A stretch of DNA of 64,000 bases from Mariprofundus sp. UBA1536 (GCA_002323245.1 DCPU01000018.1:124001-188000); one strand, 5' to 3'. Counted from the first letter of the stretch, positions 18,166 to 26,839 are shown. The notes: generated by a model from the letters alone, not told the origin. Made by a program: numbers and translations.

Positions 18166-19380
18166 TTATTCTGGTAGTGAATCGACATCGATATCGGTTT
18201 CAATATCTGTCCAGGGCAGACCGTGTTTGTTCAAAGCTTCCATAAATGGATCAGGATCAAACTCTTCCATATTGTGCACGCCTGCTTTTTTCCACTTGCC
18301 CTGAATCATCATCATCGCGCCAATCATGGCAGGCACACCTGTAGTGTAAGAAACGCCTTGAGCATTGGTTTCTTTGTAGCATTCTTGATGATCACAAATA
18401 TTGTAGATATAGCGCGATAAGGCTTTACCATCTTTAAAGCCTTGTACAATCACACCGATATTGGTTTTGCCCACTGTGCGCGGGCCAAGGCTGGCAGGAT
18501 CAGGCAACAACGCTTTGAGGAACTGAATCGGCACAATTTCACGGCCTTCAAACATAATCGGCTCAATAGAATCGAGGCCAATGTTTCTGAATACTTCCAA
18601 ATGTTTTAAGTAAGCATCACCAAAGGTCATCCAAAAGCGCATGCGTTTGACGCCTTTAAGATTGATAGCCAACGATTCCATTTCTTCGTGGTAGAGCAAA
18701 TACATGTTTTTGGGGCCTACTTGTTCAAAATCAAATTGTTTTTTGATTTCCATCGGTTCGGTTTCAATCCATTCGCCATTTTCAAAGTAACGGCCTTTGC
18801 TGGTGACTTCGCGGATATTGATTTCAGGATTAAAATTCGTGGCAAAGGCATAACCGTGGTCACCGCCGTTGCAATCAAGAATATCCACATAATCCATGGT
18901 ATCAAAATGATGTTTTTGCATGTAAGCCGAAAACACATTGGTCACGCCTGGGTCAAAACCCGAACCAAGCAGCGCCATGAGACCTGCTTTTTCGAATTTC
19001 TCGCGATAAGCCCATTGCCATGAATATTCAAATTTGGCCTCATCCAAAGGCTCATAGTTGGCAGTGTCTAAATAATGAACACCAGTTTCAAGGCAGGCAT
19101 CCATGATGGTTAAATCTTGGTATGGCAGCGCCACATTGATAATCATAAACGGTTGTACTTCTTTGATTAGGGCGACCAATTCAGGCACGTTATCAGCATC
19201 CACGCCTGCGGTATGAATACGCACACCAGTCTTTTCTAAAATTTCAGAGGCAATGACATCACACTTGGATTGGGTGCGACTAGCCAGCCAAATATCAGAA
19301 AATGTGCCTGTGTTTTGCGCGCATTTGTGGGCAACAACGCGGCCTACGCCACCTGCACCGATAATTAGTACTCTGCTCAT
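18166..19380 (-). CDS. Carboxynorspermidine/carboxyspermidine dehydrogenase (LYS1-like)
   Basis: A 404-residue saccharopine-dehydrogenase-family oxidoreductase. It reductively condenses aspartate-semialdehyde with putrescine (or diaminopropane) using NADPH to give carboxy(nor)spermidine. The N-terminal Rossmann signature is IGAGGVGRVVAHKCAQN; the family segments LLGSGFDPGVTNVF and GVPAMIGAMMM are present. A clear GAGGA site precedes the ATG. It stands upstream of nspC and the EamA transporter in the same direction, and divergent from speB. The name rests on length, fold and adjacency to nspC; without that adjacency it could be read as a lysine-pathway saccharopine dehydrogenase. Confidence 0.9.
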   Translation of the reverse strand: MSRVLIIGAGGVGRVVAHKCAQNTGTFSDIWLASRTQSKCDVIASEILEKTGVRIHTAGVDADNVPELVALIKEVQPFMIINVALPYQDLTIMDACLETGVHYLDTANYEPLDEAKFEYSWQWAYREKFEKAGLMALLGSGFDPGVTNVFSAYMQKHHFDTMDYVDILDCNGGDHGYAFATNFNPEINIREVTSKGRYFENGEWIETEPMEIKKQFDFEQVGPKNMYLLYHEEMESLAINLKGVKRMRFWMTFGDAYLKHLEVFRNIGLDSIEPIMFEGREIVPIQFLKALLPDPASLGPRTVGKTNIGVIVQGFKDGKALSRYIYNICDHQECYKETNAQGVSYTTGVPAMIGAMMMIQGKWKKAGVHNMEEFDPDPFMEALNKHGLPWTDIETDIDVDSLPE

Positions 19381-19553
19381 TGTATTCCTCGCATGGAAGT
19401 TTTGGATTCAAGAAGTGTTCGGGTGAAGAAGTGTTTGGGTGGAGAAGATAGGGGGCATGATAAACTTTGCAACCAGCCTAAGCTACTGCCAAACCTGCTT
19501 GGGTTGCATCGACTTGTCTTTGTACATTGCCAAAAAAAAGATACGCTTCGCCC

Positions 19554-20390
19554 ATGTTTGATTTCACAGCCATAGACCTATCCCAAGACCATGATATTCG
19601 CATTATCGGTGCCCCCTTTGATGGCACGGTATCGTTTCGCCCAGGGGCAAGATTTGGCCCAGCTGCCTTGCGTGAGGCATCCGATGGCATCGAAACCTAT
19701 TCGCCGTTGATGGATGCTGATGTGGAAGAAGTGCGTTATGCCGATGCAGGTAATCTTGAATTGCCTATGGGTAATGTGCAGCAAAGTTTGGCCATTATCA
19801 AAGAAGCTGTGGAAGAAGCTTTGGCAGATGATGCCATTCCTTTTGTGCTCGGTGGTGAGCATTTGGTGTCATTGCCCGCCATTGAAGCGGTGTATGCCAA
19901 ATATCCTGATTTGGTGGTGGTGCAGCTTGATGCCCATGCTGACCAGCGTTTGGATTATTTGGGTGTGCAGCTCTCGCATGCATGCGTGATGCGGCGTGTC
20001 TCTGAATTTCTTGGCCAAGAACATATTCGCCAGTTGGGCATTCGCTCGGGCACCAAAGATGAATACGATTTGATGAGAAACTATTCTACACTGACCACCT
20101 TCCGCGAGGATGATTTACTGAATCTTAAGGCTTGGATTGGAAGCCGTCCTTTATATTTAACTGTGGATCTGGATGTGTTTGATCCAGCCTCCTTACCTGG
20201 CACAGGCACACCAGAGCCGGGTGGCATTGATTGGTGGACCTTTCAGCGTTTCCTAAAAGCCATGGAAGGTACTGACATCGTCGGTCTGGATGTGGTAGAG
20301 CTTGCGCCGCAACTTGATAGTAGCGGCTGCTCATCGGTGCTGGCTGCTAAATGTGTGCGCGAAATGTTGTTGCTGGTGGCCAAGCCTTAA
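19554..20390 (+). CDS. speB: Agmatinase
   Basis: A 278-residue ureohydrolase that splits agmatine into putrescine and urea. The manganese-binding motifs of the arginase/agmatinase family are visible: GGEHLVSLPA, QLDAHADQRLDY (the DAHxD motif), and TVDLDVFDPASLPGTGTPEPGG in outline. The start at 19554 (MFDF) fits family alignments; a TTG nine codons earlier is in frame. The gene is divergent from the carboxyspermidine dehydrogenase across a 173-base gap, so shared regulation is possible. With SpeA it supplies putrescine to the CASDH/NspC branch. Confidence 0.92.
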   Translation: MFDFTAIDLSQDHDIRIIGAPFDGTVSFRPGARFGPAALREASDGIETYSPLMDADVEEVRYADAGNLELPMGNVQQSLAIIKEAVEEALADDAIPFVLGGEHLVSLPAIEAVYAKYPDLVVVQLDAHADQRLDYLGVQLSHACVMRRVSEFLGQEHIRQLGIRSGTKDEYDLMRNYSTLTTFREDDLLNLKAWIGSRPLYLTVDLDVFDPASLPGTGTPEPGGIDWWTFQRFLKAMEGTDIVGLDVVELAPQLDSSGCSSVLAAKCVREMLLLVAKP

Positions 20391-20398
20391 ACAAACGC

Positions 20399-21445
20399 CT
20401 AAATAATCGGCGCTGATTCTGGGGCTAAGATGTGCTCATCCCAATCGGGCTCTATTTCATTTTGAAAAGCTTCCACGGAATCGGCTGCATTGCTGATATT
20501 ATTAAAGCGGGCGATATGAATCACCGCTTCACCTTGATAAACCATCGGTAAATTGCTTCTTCCCACCACAATGCCATCGCGCTCTGCTTGCAATGGCGCT
20601 TCATTGGAGCCATAGGGGTCGGCAATAAAACCAAGGGTTTGGCCGCCTTTTACCAAGTCGCCACATTTAACAATCAAGCGCATCACGCCGCTTTTTTGGG
20701 CGCGAATCCATGAGCTGCTACGCGCAACCCTTGGCTCCAAAAGTTTTTTCCGGCTAAAGGTGAGTAAGCCAATATTGCGCATTACATTGAGTGTGCCGCG
20801 CACCCCAGCGCGAATGCTGACTTCATCAAAACGCAACGCTTCGCCAGCTTCATACACAATCCAAGGGATATCCAAATCCGCAGCCGCGCCGCGAATGGTG
20901 CCTGCTTGCACAACGCTATCGATGATGATCGGCGCTTGAAAAGCAATGGCCATGTCTTTGATGCGTTCATCCTGAATATTGGCGCGAATTTGTGGCAAGT
21001 TTTCGCGTTGCAGGGCGCCAGTATGCAAATCCACACCGTGGGTGCATTTGGATACCACTTCTTTCATAAATGTATCAGCAAGTTGGGCGGCCATAGAGCC
21101 GTGCGGGCTACCTGGAAAGCTGCGGTTAAGATCGCGGCGGTCGGGTAAGTAACGGCTACGATGGATAAAGCCGTACACATTGACGATGGGGATAGCGATG
21201 AGGGTGCCTTTAAGCCTACTGGTGGTGATACGCGCCGATAAGCGGCGAATGATTTCAACACCATTGATTTCATCACCATGAATGGCGGCACACACCAGCA
21301 GGATAGGGCCTGGTTTTTTGCCGCGAATTACATGAATCGGCATATGTAAGTCGGTATGGGTAGCGAGTTTTCCTAATTGTAATTCAATAATGGTGCGCTC
21401 ACCAGGCGCAACACTTACACCACCGATGATGAGCTCATTGGCCAT
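20399..21445 (-). CDS. Succinylglutamate desuccinylase/aspartoacylase-family zinc hydrolase
   Basis: A 348-residue M14-like enzyme of the AstE/AspA superfamily. Likely zinc ligands are His and Glu in AAIHGDEINGVE and a later His in VDLHTG. A C-terminal beta-rich region (LVKGGQTLGFIADPYG) resembles the biotinyl-lipoyl-like tail of this subfamily. Members hydrolyse amide bonds between acyl or amino-acid groups. It starts three bases after the stop of a RimK-like ligase gene, and such pairs recur in diverse bacteria, suggesting the hydrolase processes or reverses what the ligase builds. The true substrate is unknown. Confidence 0.82.
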   Translation of the reverse strand: MANELIIGGVSVAPGERTIIELQLGKLATHTDLHMPIHVIRGKKPGPILLVCAAIHGDEINGVEIIRRLSARITTSRLKGTLIAIPIVNVYGFIHRSRYLPDRRDLNRSFPGSPHGSMAAQLADTFMKEVVSKCTHGVDLHTGALQRENLPQIRANIQDERIKDMAIAFQAPIIIDSVVQAGTIRGAAADLDIPWIVYEAGEALRFDEVSIRAGVRGTLNVMRNIGLLTFSRKKLLEPRVARSSSWIRAQKSGVMRLIVKCGDLVKGGQTLGFIADPYGSNEAPLQAERDGIVVGRSNLPMVYQGEAVIHIARFNNISNAADSVEAFQNEIEPDWDEHILAPESAPII

Positions 21446-21447
21446 AA

Positions 21448-22353
21448 TTAACCTTGTCCGCGGGTTTTGGTACGACCCACTTTCGCATTTTTTTCAATAC
21501 ACTGGATAATCATACCAGCGATATCTTTTCCTGTTGCGCCTTCAATGCCTTCCAAACCTGGTGATGAATTCACTTCCATAATCACAGGGCCGCGCTCAGC
21601 ACGAAGCAAATCCACACCTGCCACATTCAAACCCATCGTGGCTGCTGCTTTGATGGCAGTTGCCCGCTCTTTGGGTGTGATTTTAACCACTTGGGCAGTG
21701 CCACCGCGATGTAAATTGGAGCGGAATTCGCCATCTGCGCCTTGGCGTTTCATGGCGGCTACAACCTTTCCATCCACCACCAAACAACGAATGTCAGCAC
21801 CACCAGCTTCTTTGATAAACTCTTGGATAAGGATGTTAGTCTCAAGGCCCATAAAGGCTTCAATCACGCTTGATGCGGCGGATTTGGTTTCAGCCAATAC
21901 CACGCCAATACCTTGAGTGCCTTCCAAAAGTTTAATCACCAAAGGCGCGCCGCCGACCATTTTAATCAAATCGCCAACTTCATCAGGGTGACGGGCAAAG
22001 CCAGTGACGGGTAGGCCAAGACCTTTACGAGAAAGCAATTGTAGCGAACGAAGTTTGTCGCGTGAGCGGCTAATCGCTACCGATTCATTAATCGGATAAA
22101 CACCCATCATTTCAAATTGACGAAGTACAGCCGTGCCATAAAAAGTAACTGATGCACCGATACGCGGAATTACTGCATCAAAACCTTCTAAATTTTCACC
22201 TTTATAATGCACCATAGGGCTACTGGAAGTAATATTCATATAGCAGCGGGTATGGTCGATGACGCGCACTTCATGGCCGCGTACTTTGGCGGCTTCCACC
22301 AAACGGCGGGTGGAATATAATTTTGGATTTCTTGATAAAATACCGATTTTCAC
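21448..22353 (-). CDS. rimK: RimK-type ATP-grasp alpha-L-glutamate ligase
   Basis: A 301-residue ATP-grasp ligase, the same length as E. coli RimK, which adds glutamates to ribosomal protein S6 and can make poly-alpha-glutamate. Visible features are the N-terminal pre-ATP-grasp domain (ILSRNPKLYSTRRLVEAA), the ATP-binding loop LLEGTQGIGV, and the magnesium site VIMEVNSSPGLEGIEGATG. It starts with GTG, supported by AGGAG seven or eight bases upstream. It is followed after two bases by the AspA/AstE-like hydrolase gene, so the two form an operon. Whether S6 or another molecule is modified cannot be told from sequence. Confidence 0.88.
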   Translation of the reverse strand: MKIGILSRNPKLYSTRRLVEAAKVRGHEVRVIDHTRCYMNITSSSPMVHYKGENLEGFDAVIPRIGASVTFYGTAVLRQFEMMGVYPINESVAISRSRDKLRSLQLLSRKGLGLPVTGFARHPDEVGDLIKMVGGAPLVIKLLEGTQGIGVVLAETKSAASSVIEAFMGLETNILIQEFIKEAGGADIRCLVVDGKVVAAMKRQGADGEFRSNLHRGGTAQVVKITPKERATAIKAAATMGLNVAGVDLLRAERGPVIMEVNSSPGLEGIEGATGKDIAGMIIQCIEKNAKVGRTKTRGQG

Positions 22354-22523
22354 GAAGTGCTCTCCTGTGATTTTGTACAGGTTGCCAGACTACTAAGGTG
22401 TTTAGCGAATACAATGCATCACGTTTCAGATTGCCTGCATAGCTATTCTGAAGGCCGTGCCGAAAAGAGTTTTGCAAGCAGTTGAGCTTTGACAGAAAAT
22501 CAATTCAGTGATTCAATCGGGCT

Positions 22524-22826
22524 ATGAATTCAGATGTCCGTCAAAATCAACAACCCGATGAAGTCGAAAAACGCATTGCAATATTGCAAGAGCATTTGAT
22601 TACCATTCGTCGTAACCACGAACAAATATTATCCGAGAACAAACGCTTGCGTGAGGTGGCGCGTTTGGCTGAAGGTGAGCTGCGCAAACGCCGTGAGCAA
22701 ATTGAGCGCTTGCAACTTGAACATCACAATTCTGAAAGCAAACGTTTGGAAGCCAAATCAAGAATTGAAAAAACTATTGAGAATCTTGATTTGCTGGCAG
22801 CAGAAAGTGCGAGGTCGCAATCATGA
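22524..22826 (+). CDS. Small coiled-coil protein upstream of zapA (ZapB-like)
   Basis: A 100-residue, highly charged protein that is almost wholly predicted coiled coil (heptads from about 14 to 90), with no signal peptide or membrane segment. Its stop overlaps the zapA start by four bases. In several gammaproteobacteria a small coiled-coil gene sits beside zapA, and ZapB is a coiled-coil partner of ZapA at the division ring; position and character suggest a similar role, though sequence similarity to ZapB is not claimed. It diverges from rimK across 170 bases. Confidence 0.65.
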   Translation: MNSDVRQNQQPDEVEKRIAILQEHLITIRRNHEQILSENKRLREVARLAEGELRKRREQIERLQLEHHNSESKRLEAKSRIEKTIENLDLLAAESARSQS

Positions 22827-23116
22827 GTAAAGCTGTTGAAGTCATGCTCGCTGGCATCAAATTAAATATCCATACCGACGATGATCCGGAGCATGTCAAA
22901 CGGGCTGCTGCAATGGTGCAAAAACAATTTAATGAGCTGAAAAGCTCAGGCACCATCATCGATACCAGCAAAATTATGGCGCTGATTGCCCTGAATTTGG
23001 CTGATGAATTATTGAATTTAAAAGCGTCTAACCCTGTGGCAATGGCCTCGGTTATTTCAAGCCTTGACCAAGCCATCGCCCAAGCAGAGGGTTTAGCTAA
23101 TGTGTCCCTGCGCTGA
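22823..23116 (+). CDS. zapA: Cell division protein ZapA
   Basis: A 97-residue FtsZ-associated protein that cross-links FtsZ filaments at mid-cell. The N-terminal beta strand region (VEVMLAGIKLNI) followed by a long dimerising helix (MALIALNLADELLNLK) is typical of ZapA. It overlaps the upstream coiled-coil gene by ATGA and has GAGGT as ribosome-binding site. Probable 6S RNA and fau follow, the classical zapA-ssrS-fau order. Confidence 0.85.
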   Translation: MSKAVEVMLAGIKLNIHTDDDPEHVKRAAAMVQKQFNELKSSGTIIDTSKIMALIALNLADELLNLKASNPVAMASVISSLDQAIAQAEGLANVSLR

Positions 23117-23280
23117 TCGAATCACAGATTAGCTGCCAGAGCCGATGTGTTTCGAATGGGAGTTCGCTACAGTTGTTGTGTGCGTCTTTTTCGTTAAAGA
23201 ACCTAATGCTTCTGTGCTACGCCCCCCTCACTTTGAGGGTTCGACAGCTTCCTGTTGCGGCGACAGTGTGGGGATGCTTT
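23098..23280 (+). ncRNA. ssrS: 6S RNA (probable)
   Basis: The gap between zapA and fau is where 6S RNA lies in many proteobacteria. The sequence contains GAGCCGAT near the 5' side and GAGGGTTCGACAGCTTCCTG then GCGGCGACAG near the 3' side, matching the conserved E. coli segments UGAGCCGAU and CAAGGGUUACAGCCUGCGGCGGCA. A terminal stem can be drawn between GTGTCCCT (23102-23109) and GGGGATGC (23270-23277), followed by a T run. 6S RNA sequesters sigma-70 RNA polymerase in stationary phase. End points are estimates; the 5' end overlaps the end of zapA. Confidence 0.68.
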
Positions 23281-23287
23281 TTTTTAT

Positions 23288-23896
23288 ATGTCTAAAATCA
23301 ATCAGCCTGATATCAATCAACAAAAACAAGTCCTTCGTTTAGAATTAAACACAGCGCGCAAAGCGCTTTCTTTAGGCCAACGTCAGCAATATTCCGAACA
23401 GATACAACAACGGCTCCAAAACCATTTGCAGGCAGTTTTGGATGCAAGCCTACCAACCCAGTTGCTCATATATTGCGCCCTTCCTTTTGAGGTGGACACC
23501 CATGGTTTGTTTGGTTCGGATGTATTCGAAGTCTATGTACCGCGCATGTTGGAAGATGTTGCTATGGAATGGGTGCAAGTGGATGCCAGCACAGCTTGGG
23601 AAAAAGCCAGTTTTGGCATAGTTGAACCCAGCCATGGCAAGCTGTGGGTTGCTCATGCGCATCAACAAACCGTGATGGTTTGTCCGTTGTTAGGTTTCGA
23701 CCGTATGGGTCATCGCCTAGGTATGGGTAAGGGTTATTTTGATCGTTGGTTGGCATTGCACGGCAAGCATATCGATCACCTTGTCGGCCTAGCGTTTTCC
23801 TGCCAAGAGCTTCCCAAAGTACCCACCGATAGCCATGATGCGCCACTTTCTACGATTATCACTGAACGCGAGGTCATCGCATGCCCGATTCCATAA
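23288..23896 (+). CDS. fau: 5-formyltetrahydrofolate cyclo-ligase
   Basis: A 202-residue enzyme that converts 5-formyl-THF to 5,10-methenyl-THF using ATP (also called YgfA). The diagnostic segment is GMGKGYFDRWL near the C-terminus, with the FDRMGHRLGMG approach to it; LRLELNTARKALS is the N-terminal helix. The ATG at 23288 sits directly after the 6S RNA T run and has no Shine-Dalgarno sequence; an in-frame start at 23255 would lie inside the RNA and is rejected. The 3' end overlaps the next gene by 16 bases. In E. coli the RNA and this gene are co-transcribed. Confidence 0.85.
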   Translation: MSKINQPDINQQKQVLRLELNTARKALSLGQRQQYSEQIQQRLQNHLQAVLDASLPTQLLIYCALPFEVDTHGLFGSDVFEVYVPRMLEDVAMEWVQVDASTAWEKASFGIVEPSHGKLWVAHAHQQTVMVCPLLGFDRMGHRLGMGKGYFDRWLALHGKHIDHLVGLAFSCQELPKVPTDSHDAPLSTIITEREVIACPIP

Positions 23897-24678
23897 ACAT
23901 TCTCATCATTGGCGATGTGCTCGGCAAAGCAGGGCGCAGGGCGCTTCGCGACCATTTACCGCATTTGATTGATGATCATCAAATCGACTTTTGCGTGGCC
24001 AATGGTGAAAATCTTGCGGCGGGATTTGGTACCACCATCAAGCTTGCTGATGAATTATTTTGCATTGGTGTGGACGTGATTACCAATGGCAATCATTGCT
24101 GGGATCAACGCAGCTTTTTAGAAGAAATTGATGAAGACGACAGATTTGTGCGCCCAGCGAATTTTTCCAAACATGCACCCGGCGCTGGCTGGACGATTCA
24201 AGAAACGCGCAACGGCCATCGCATTGCCGTGATTAATCTTATCGGCCAAGTGTTTATGAGCACTTGGGATTGTCCGTTTGAAGCAGCCGAGCGCATTATG
24301 GAAGATATGCCCGATGATGTGCATGCCGTGCTTGTGGATTTTCATGCGGAAACGACCAGTGAGAAAATGGGCATGGGTTGGTTTCTTGATGGGCAGGTTT
24401 CGTTTGTCTACGGCACCCACACCCATGTGCCGACTTGTGACGAAATTATTCACCCCAGTGGTACGGCTTTTCAATGTGATATCGGTATGACAGGTTCGTA
24501 CAACTCGATTATCGGAATGGAAAAAGTGGGGGCGCTGCACCGTATGGTGACACGCTTGCCACAACGCTTTGAGGCGGTTGAGCGCGGCGCCACCATTTTT
24601 GCTACCAAAATCACCGTGGATGCCAGTACCAAAAAAACCACAAATATTGAACGCATCTGCATTCGTCCGGAATCATAA
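23881..24678 (+). CDS. ymdB: YmdB-family metallophosphoesterase (TIGR00282)
   Basis: A 265-residue calcineurin-like phosphoesterase. Metal-site motifs in order: GDVLGKAGRRAL, ANGENLAAGFG, NGNHCWDQ, VDFHAETTSEK and YGTHTHVPT. Members such as Bacillus YmdB hydrolyse cyclic nucleotides and affect biofilm and motility choices. The start is set by GAGGT upstream of the ATG at 23881, inside the end of fau. A strong hairpin separates it from the convergent rpoD. In this signalling-rich window a cyclic-nucleotide role is plausible but not shown. Confidence 0.85.
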   Translation: MPDSINILIIGDVLGKAGRRALRDHLPHLIDDHQIDFCVANGENLAAGFGTTIKLADELFCIGVDVITNGNHCWDQRSFLEEIDEDDRFVRPANFSKHAPGAGWTIQETRNGHRIAVINLIGQVFMSTWDCPFEAAERIMEDMPDDVHAVLVDFHAETTSEKMGMGWFLDGQVSFVYGTHTHVPTCDEIIHPSGTAFQCDIGMTGSYNSIIGMEKVGALHRMVTRLPQRFEAVERGATIFATKITVDASTKKTTNIERICIRPES

Positions 24679-24756
24679 GCCATAGCTTTCTGATTCCTTC
24701 TGACTGCGGCAGTCAACTTCCGACTGCGGATTCAACTCGTCGACGCAACACCCTAA

Positions 24757-24797
24757 ACTTCGCGAAACTTTGCGTACTCTGCGGTTTAAAAAAAGAC
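24757..24797 (+). repeat. Short dispersed intergenic repeat, copy 2
   Basis: ACTTCGCGAAACTTTGCGTA continues into CTCTGCGGTTT and an A run; the reverse complement of 18072-18109 matches it at most positions. Just before it, 24700-24735 carries two copies of a GACTGCGG element. The copy lies in the convergent gap between ymdB and rpoD, ahead of the terminator hairpin. Confidence 0.55.
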
Positions 24798-24802
24798 AGC
24801 AT

Positions 24803-24836
24803 AAAAAAAGGGAAGCTTTTTAAGCTTCCCTTTTGA
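24803..24836. terminator. Bidirectional rho-independent terminator between ymdB and rpoD
   Basis: A perfect hairpin AAAAGGGAAGCTT, short T loop, AAGCTTCCCTTTT, flanked by A and T runs on both sides, so it can end transcription of ymdB on the plus strand and rpoD on the minus strand. Confidence 0.9.
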
Positions 24837-24856
24837 TTTTGTTGCTTGGCTTTGAA

Positions 24857-26839
24857 TTACTTCAGTAGTGATGAAGTGGATTCTGGGCTTTCGGCGAATG
24901 TTTTTAGCTTTTGTGCCCGTGATGGGTGACGAAGTTTACGCAATGCTTTGGCTTCAATCTGACGAATACGTTCGCGGGTTACGTTGAACTGTTTGCCCAC
25001 TTCTTCCAAAGTATGGTCAGTGTTCATGCCGATACCAAAACGCATGCGCAATACTTTTTGCTCGCGATCGGTGAGGTTTTCAAGTACTTCCAAAGTGGCA
25101 ACGCGAAGCGCTTCCATAGTGGCTGTATCCAAAGGATTTTCAGCTTTGGTATCTTCTACGAAATCCCCCAAGTTGGTGTTGTCGTCATCACCCACAGGGG
25201 TATCCAACGATACGGGCTCTTTGGCTACTTCCAAGATTTGCTCAACTTTATCAATCGGCATTTCCAGAATCACTGCCAATTCTTCAGGGCTTGGCTCACG
25301 GCCTTTTTCTTGCGAAATTTGGCGTGAAATACGCGTGATTTTGTTAATGGTTTCAATCATGTGTACAGGAATACGAATCGTGCGCGCTTGATCGGCAATC
25401 GAGCGGGTGATGGCTTGGCGAATCCACCATGTTGCATAGGTAGAGAATTTATAACCACGACGCCATTCGAATTTATCCACAGCTTTCATCAAACCGATAT
25501 TTCCTTCTTGAATCAAATCCAAGAAACCAAGGCCACGGTTGGTGTATTTTTTGGCAATCGAAATCACCAAACGTAAGTTGGCTTCAATCATTTCGCGTTT
25601 GGCTTGGCGCATTTTCGCTTCGCCCATGGTGAGCTTACGCGCTACATCTTTAAGCTCGTACACATCCATTTCGCTTTCTTGCTCAACGCGTTTGAGGCGG
25701 CGTTGGTTTTCACGAATTTTAATTGATGCCAATTCAAATTCTTCCGACCATTTTTCATTCGGAAAATCTTTAAGAATATCGGCAGTCCATTTCTCATCGG
25801 TTAAACGTGATGGGAAAGTTTCCAAAAACAATTTACGCGGCATTTTAGCTGCGAAAGCTTGGTCGCGTACTGCACGTTCGTATTTCCGAACACGGTCGAC
25901 GGCATCTTTAAAGCGTTGTACCAAAGTGAGCAATTGTTTGGTTGAGAATGGAATGGTTACCAATTCAATCAACATAGCGTTGAGTACTTCATTGGAGCGG
26001 ACTGCAAGTTTTTTGTCGCGTGGTTTGCGGGCGCGTTCCTGACGAATCATCAAAAACTCTTCATGCAAAGCTTTGGCTTTTTCAAAGTGTTCCAAGGCTT
26101 CTGCAAGTTGCTCTTCTTTGGTGATGACAGTTTCATCCATAGGCGTGCCATCAGGGGTGGCTGTGCGGGCTTTGATGGCAGCAGATAATTCTTCAGCATT
26201 CATCTTTGGACGCACATCATCCATGTCATCATCGTCGTCATCTGAGTCGCTTTTGTTCATGCGATTTTCATATTCGGCTATCGCTGCTGCGTTGACCACT
26301 TTGTCATCAATATCAAGGATATCTTTAAAGTTTGGCTCTTCTTCTAAGATGGCCGCTTCATCACGAATTTCGATAACACGTTCGCCAAGGCGCATGATTT
26401 CGCGGAACGTAGCAGGGCATAAGCAAATGGCTTCATGCACTTGCATGCGGCCCTCTTCAATGCGGCGAGCAATTTCAATTTCGCCTTCACGGGTAAGTAG
26501 TTCCACGGTGCCCATTTCGCGCAAATACATACGCACTGGGTCATCCACGCGGATAACTGTGCCTAGGGTTGTTGTATCGGCACGAAGGGCTGAGTCTTCT
26601 TTACGCAAGCGGTCTTTGCGCATGGCATATTCGCCAGTAGGGGCCCGCTCAGGGTCAACCACTTCAACACCCATCTCTGTGAAGAGGTTGATGATGTTTT
26701 CAACTTGATCGGCATCGACTAGACCTTTGGGTAGGTGGCTGTTGAGTTCATCATAGGTGATAAACCCCGCTTCCTTGCCCTTGGCCATTAATGTGCCAAG
26801 TTCTTTTACCCTAGCATTTACTTTTTTAGTCTTCGTCAT
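24857..26839 (-). CDS. rpoD: RNA polymerase primary sigma factor RpoD (sigma-70)
   Basis: A 660-residue housekeeping sigma factor. Region 1.1 occupies the N-terminus, region 1.2 begins near DDPVRMYLREMG, and an acidic non-conserved insert (SDDDDDMDD) lies in the middle. Regions 2.1-2.4 (NLRLVISIAKKYTNRGLGF, FSTYATWWIRQAITR), region 3 (RIPVHMIETINK) and region 4.2 (LEEVGKQFNVTRERIRQIEA) are all intact. It follows dnaG by 55 bases in the same direction, the conserved macromolecular-synthesis arrangement, though rpsU is absent upstream of dnaG. Confidence 0.98.
   Translation of the reverse strand: MTKTKKVNARVKELGTLMAKGKEAGFITYDELNSHLPKGLVDADQVENIINLFTEMGVEVVDPERAPTGEYAMRKDRLRKEDSALRADTTTLGTVIRVDDPVRMYLREMGTVELLTREGEIEIARRIEEGRMQVHEAICLCPATFREIMRLGERVIEIRDEAAILEEEPNFKDILDIDDKVVNAAAIAEYENRMNKSDSDDDDDDMDDVRPKMNAEELSAAIKARTATPDGTPMDETVITKEEQLAEALEHFEKAKALHEEFLMIRQERARKPRDKKLAVRSNEVLNAMLIELVTIPFSTKQLLTLVQRFKDAVDRVRKYERAVRDQAFAAKMPRKLFLETFPSRLTDEKWTADILKDFPNEKWSEEFELASIKIRENQRRLKRVEQESEMDVYELKDVARKLTMGEAKMRQAKREMIEANLRLVISIAKKYTNRGLGFLDLIQEGNIGLMKAVDKFEWRRGYKFSTYATWWIRQAITRSIADQARTIRIPVHMIETINKITRISRQISQEKGREPSPEELAVILEMPIDKVEQILEVAKEPVSLDTPVGDDDNTNLGDFVEDTKAENPLDTATMEALRVATLEVLENLTDREQKVLRMRFGIGMNTDHTLEEVGKQFNVTRERIRQIEAKALRKLRHPSRAQKLKTFAESPESTSSLLK

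Noticed and set aside
25539..26042. Open frame of about 167 codons antisense to rpoD
   Set aside because: Composition is that of a reverse-frame shadow; rpoD on the other strand explains the sequence.
26073..26708. Long open frame on the plus strand (about 211 codons) opposite rpoD
   Set aside because: It is antisense to the conserved sigma-70 regions, serine-rich as expected from a codon-shadow, and has no ribosome-binding site or family features.
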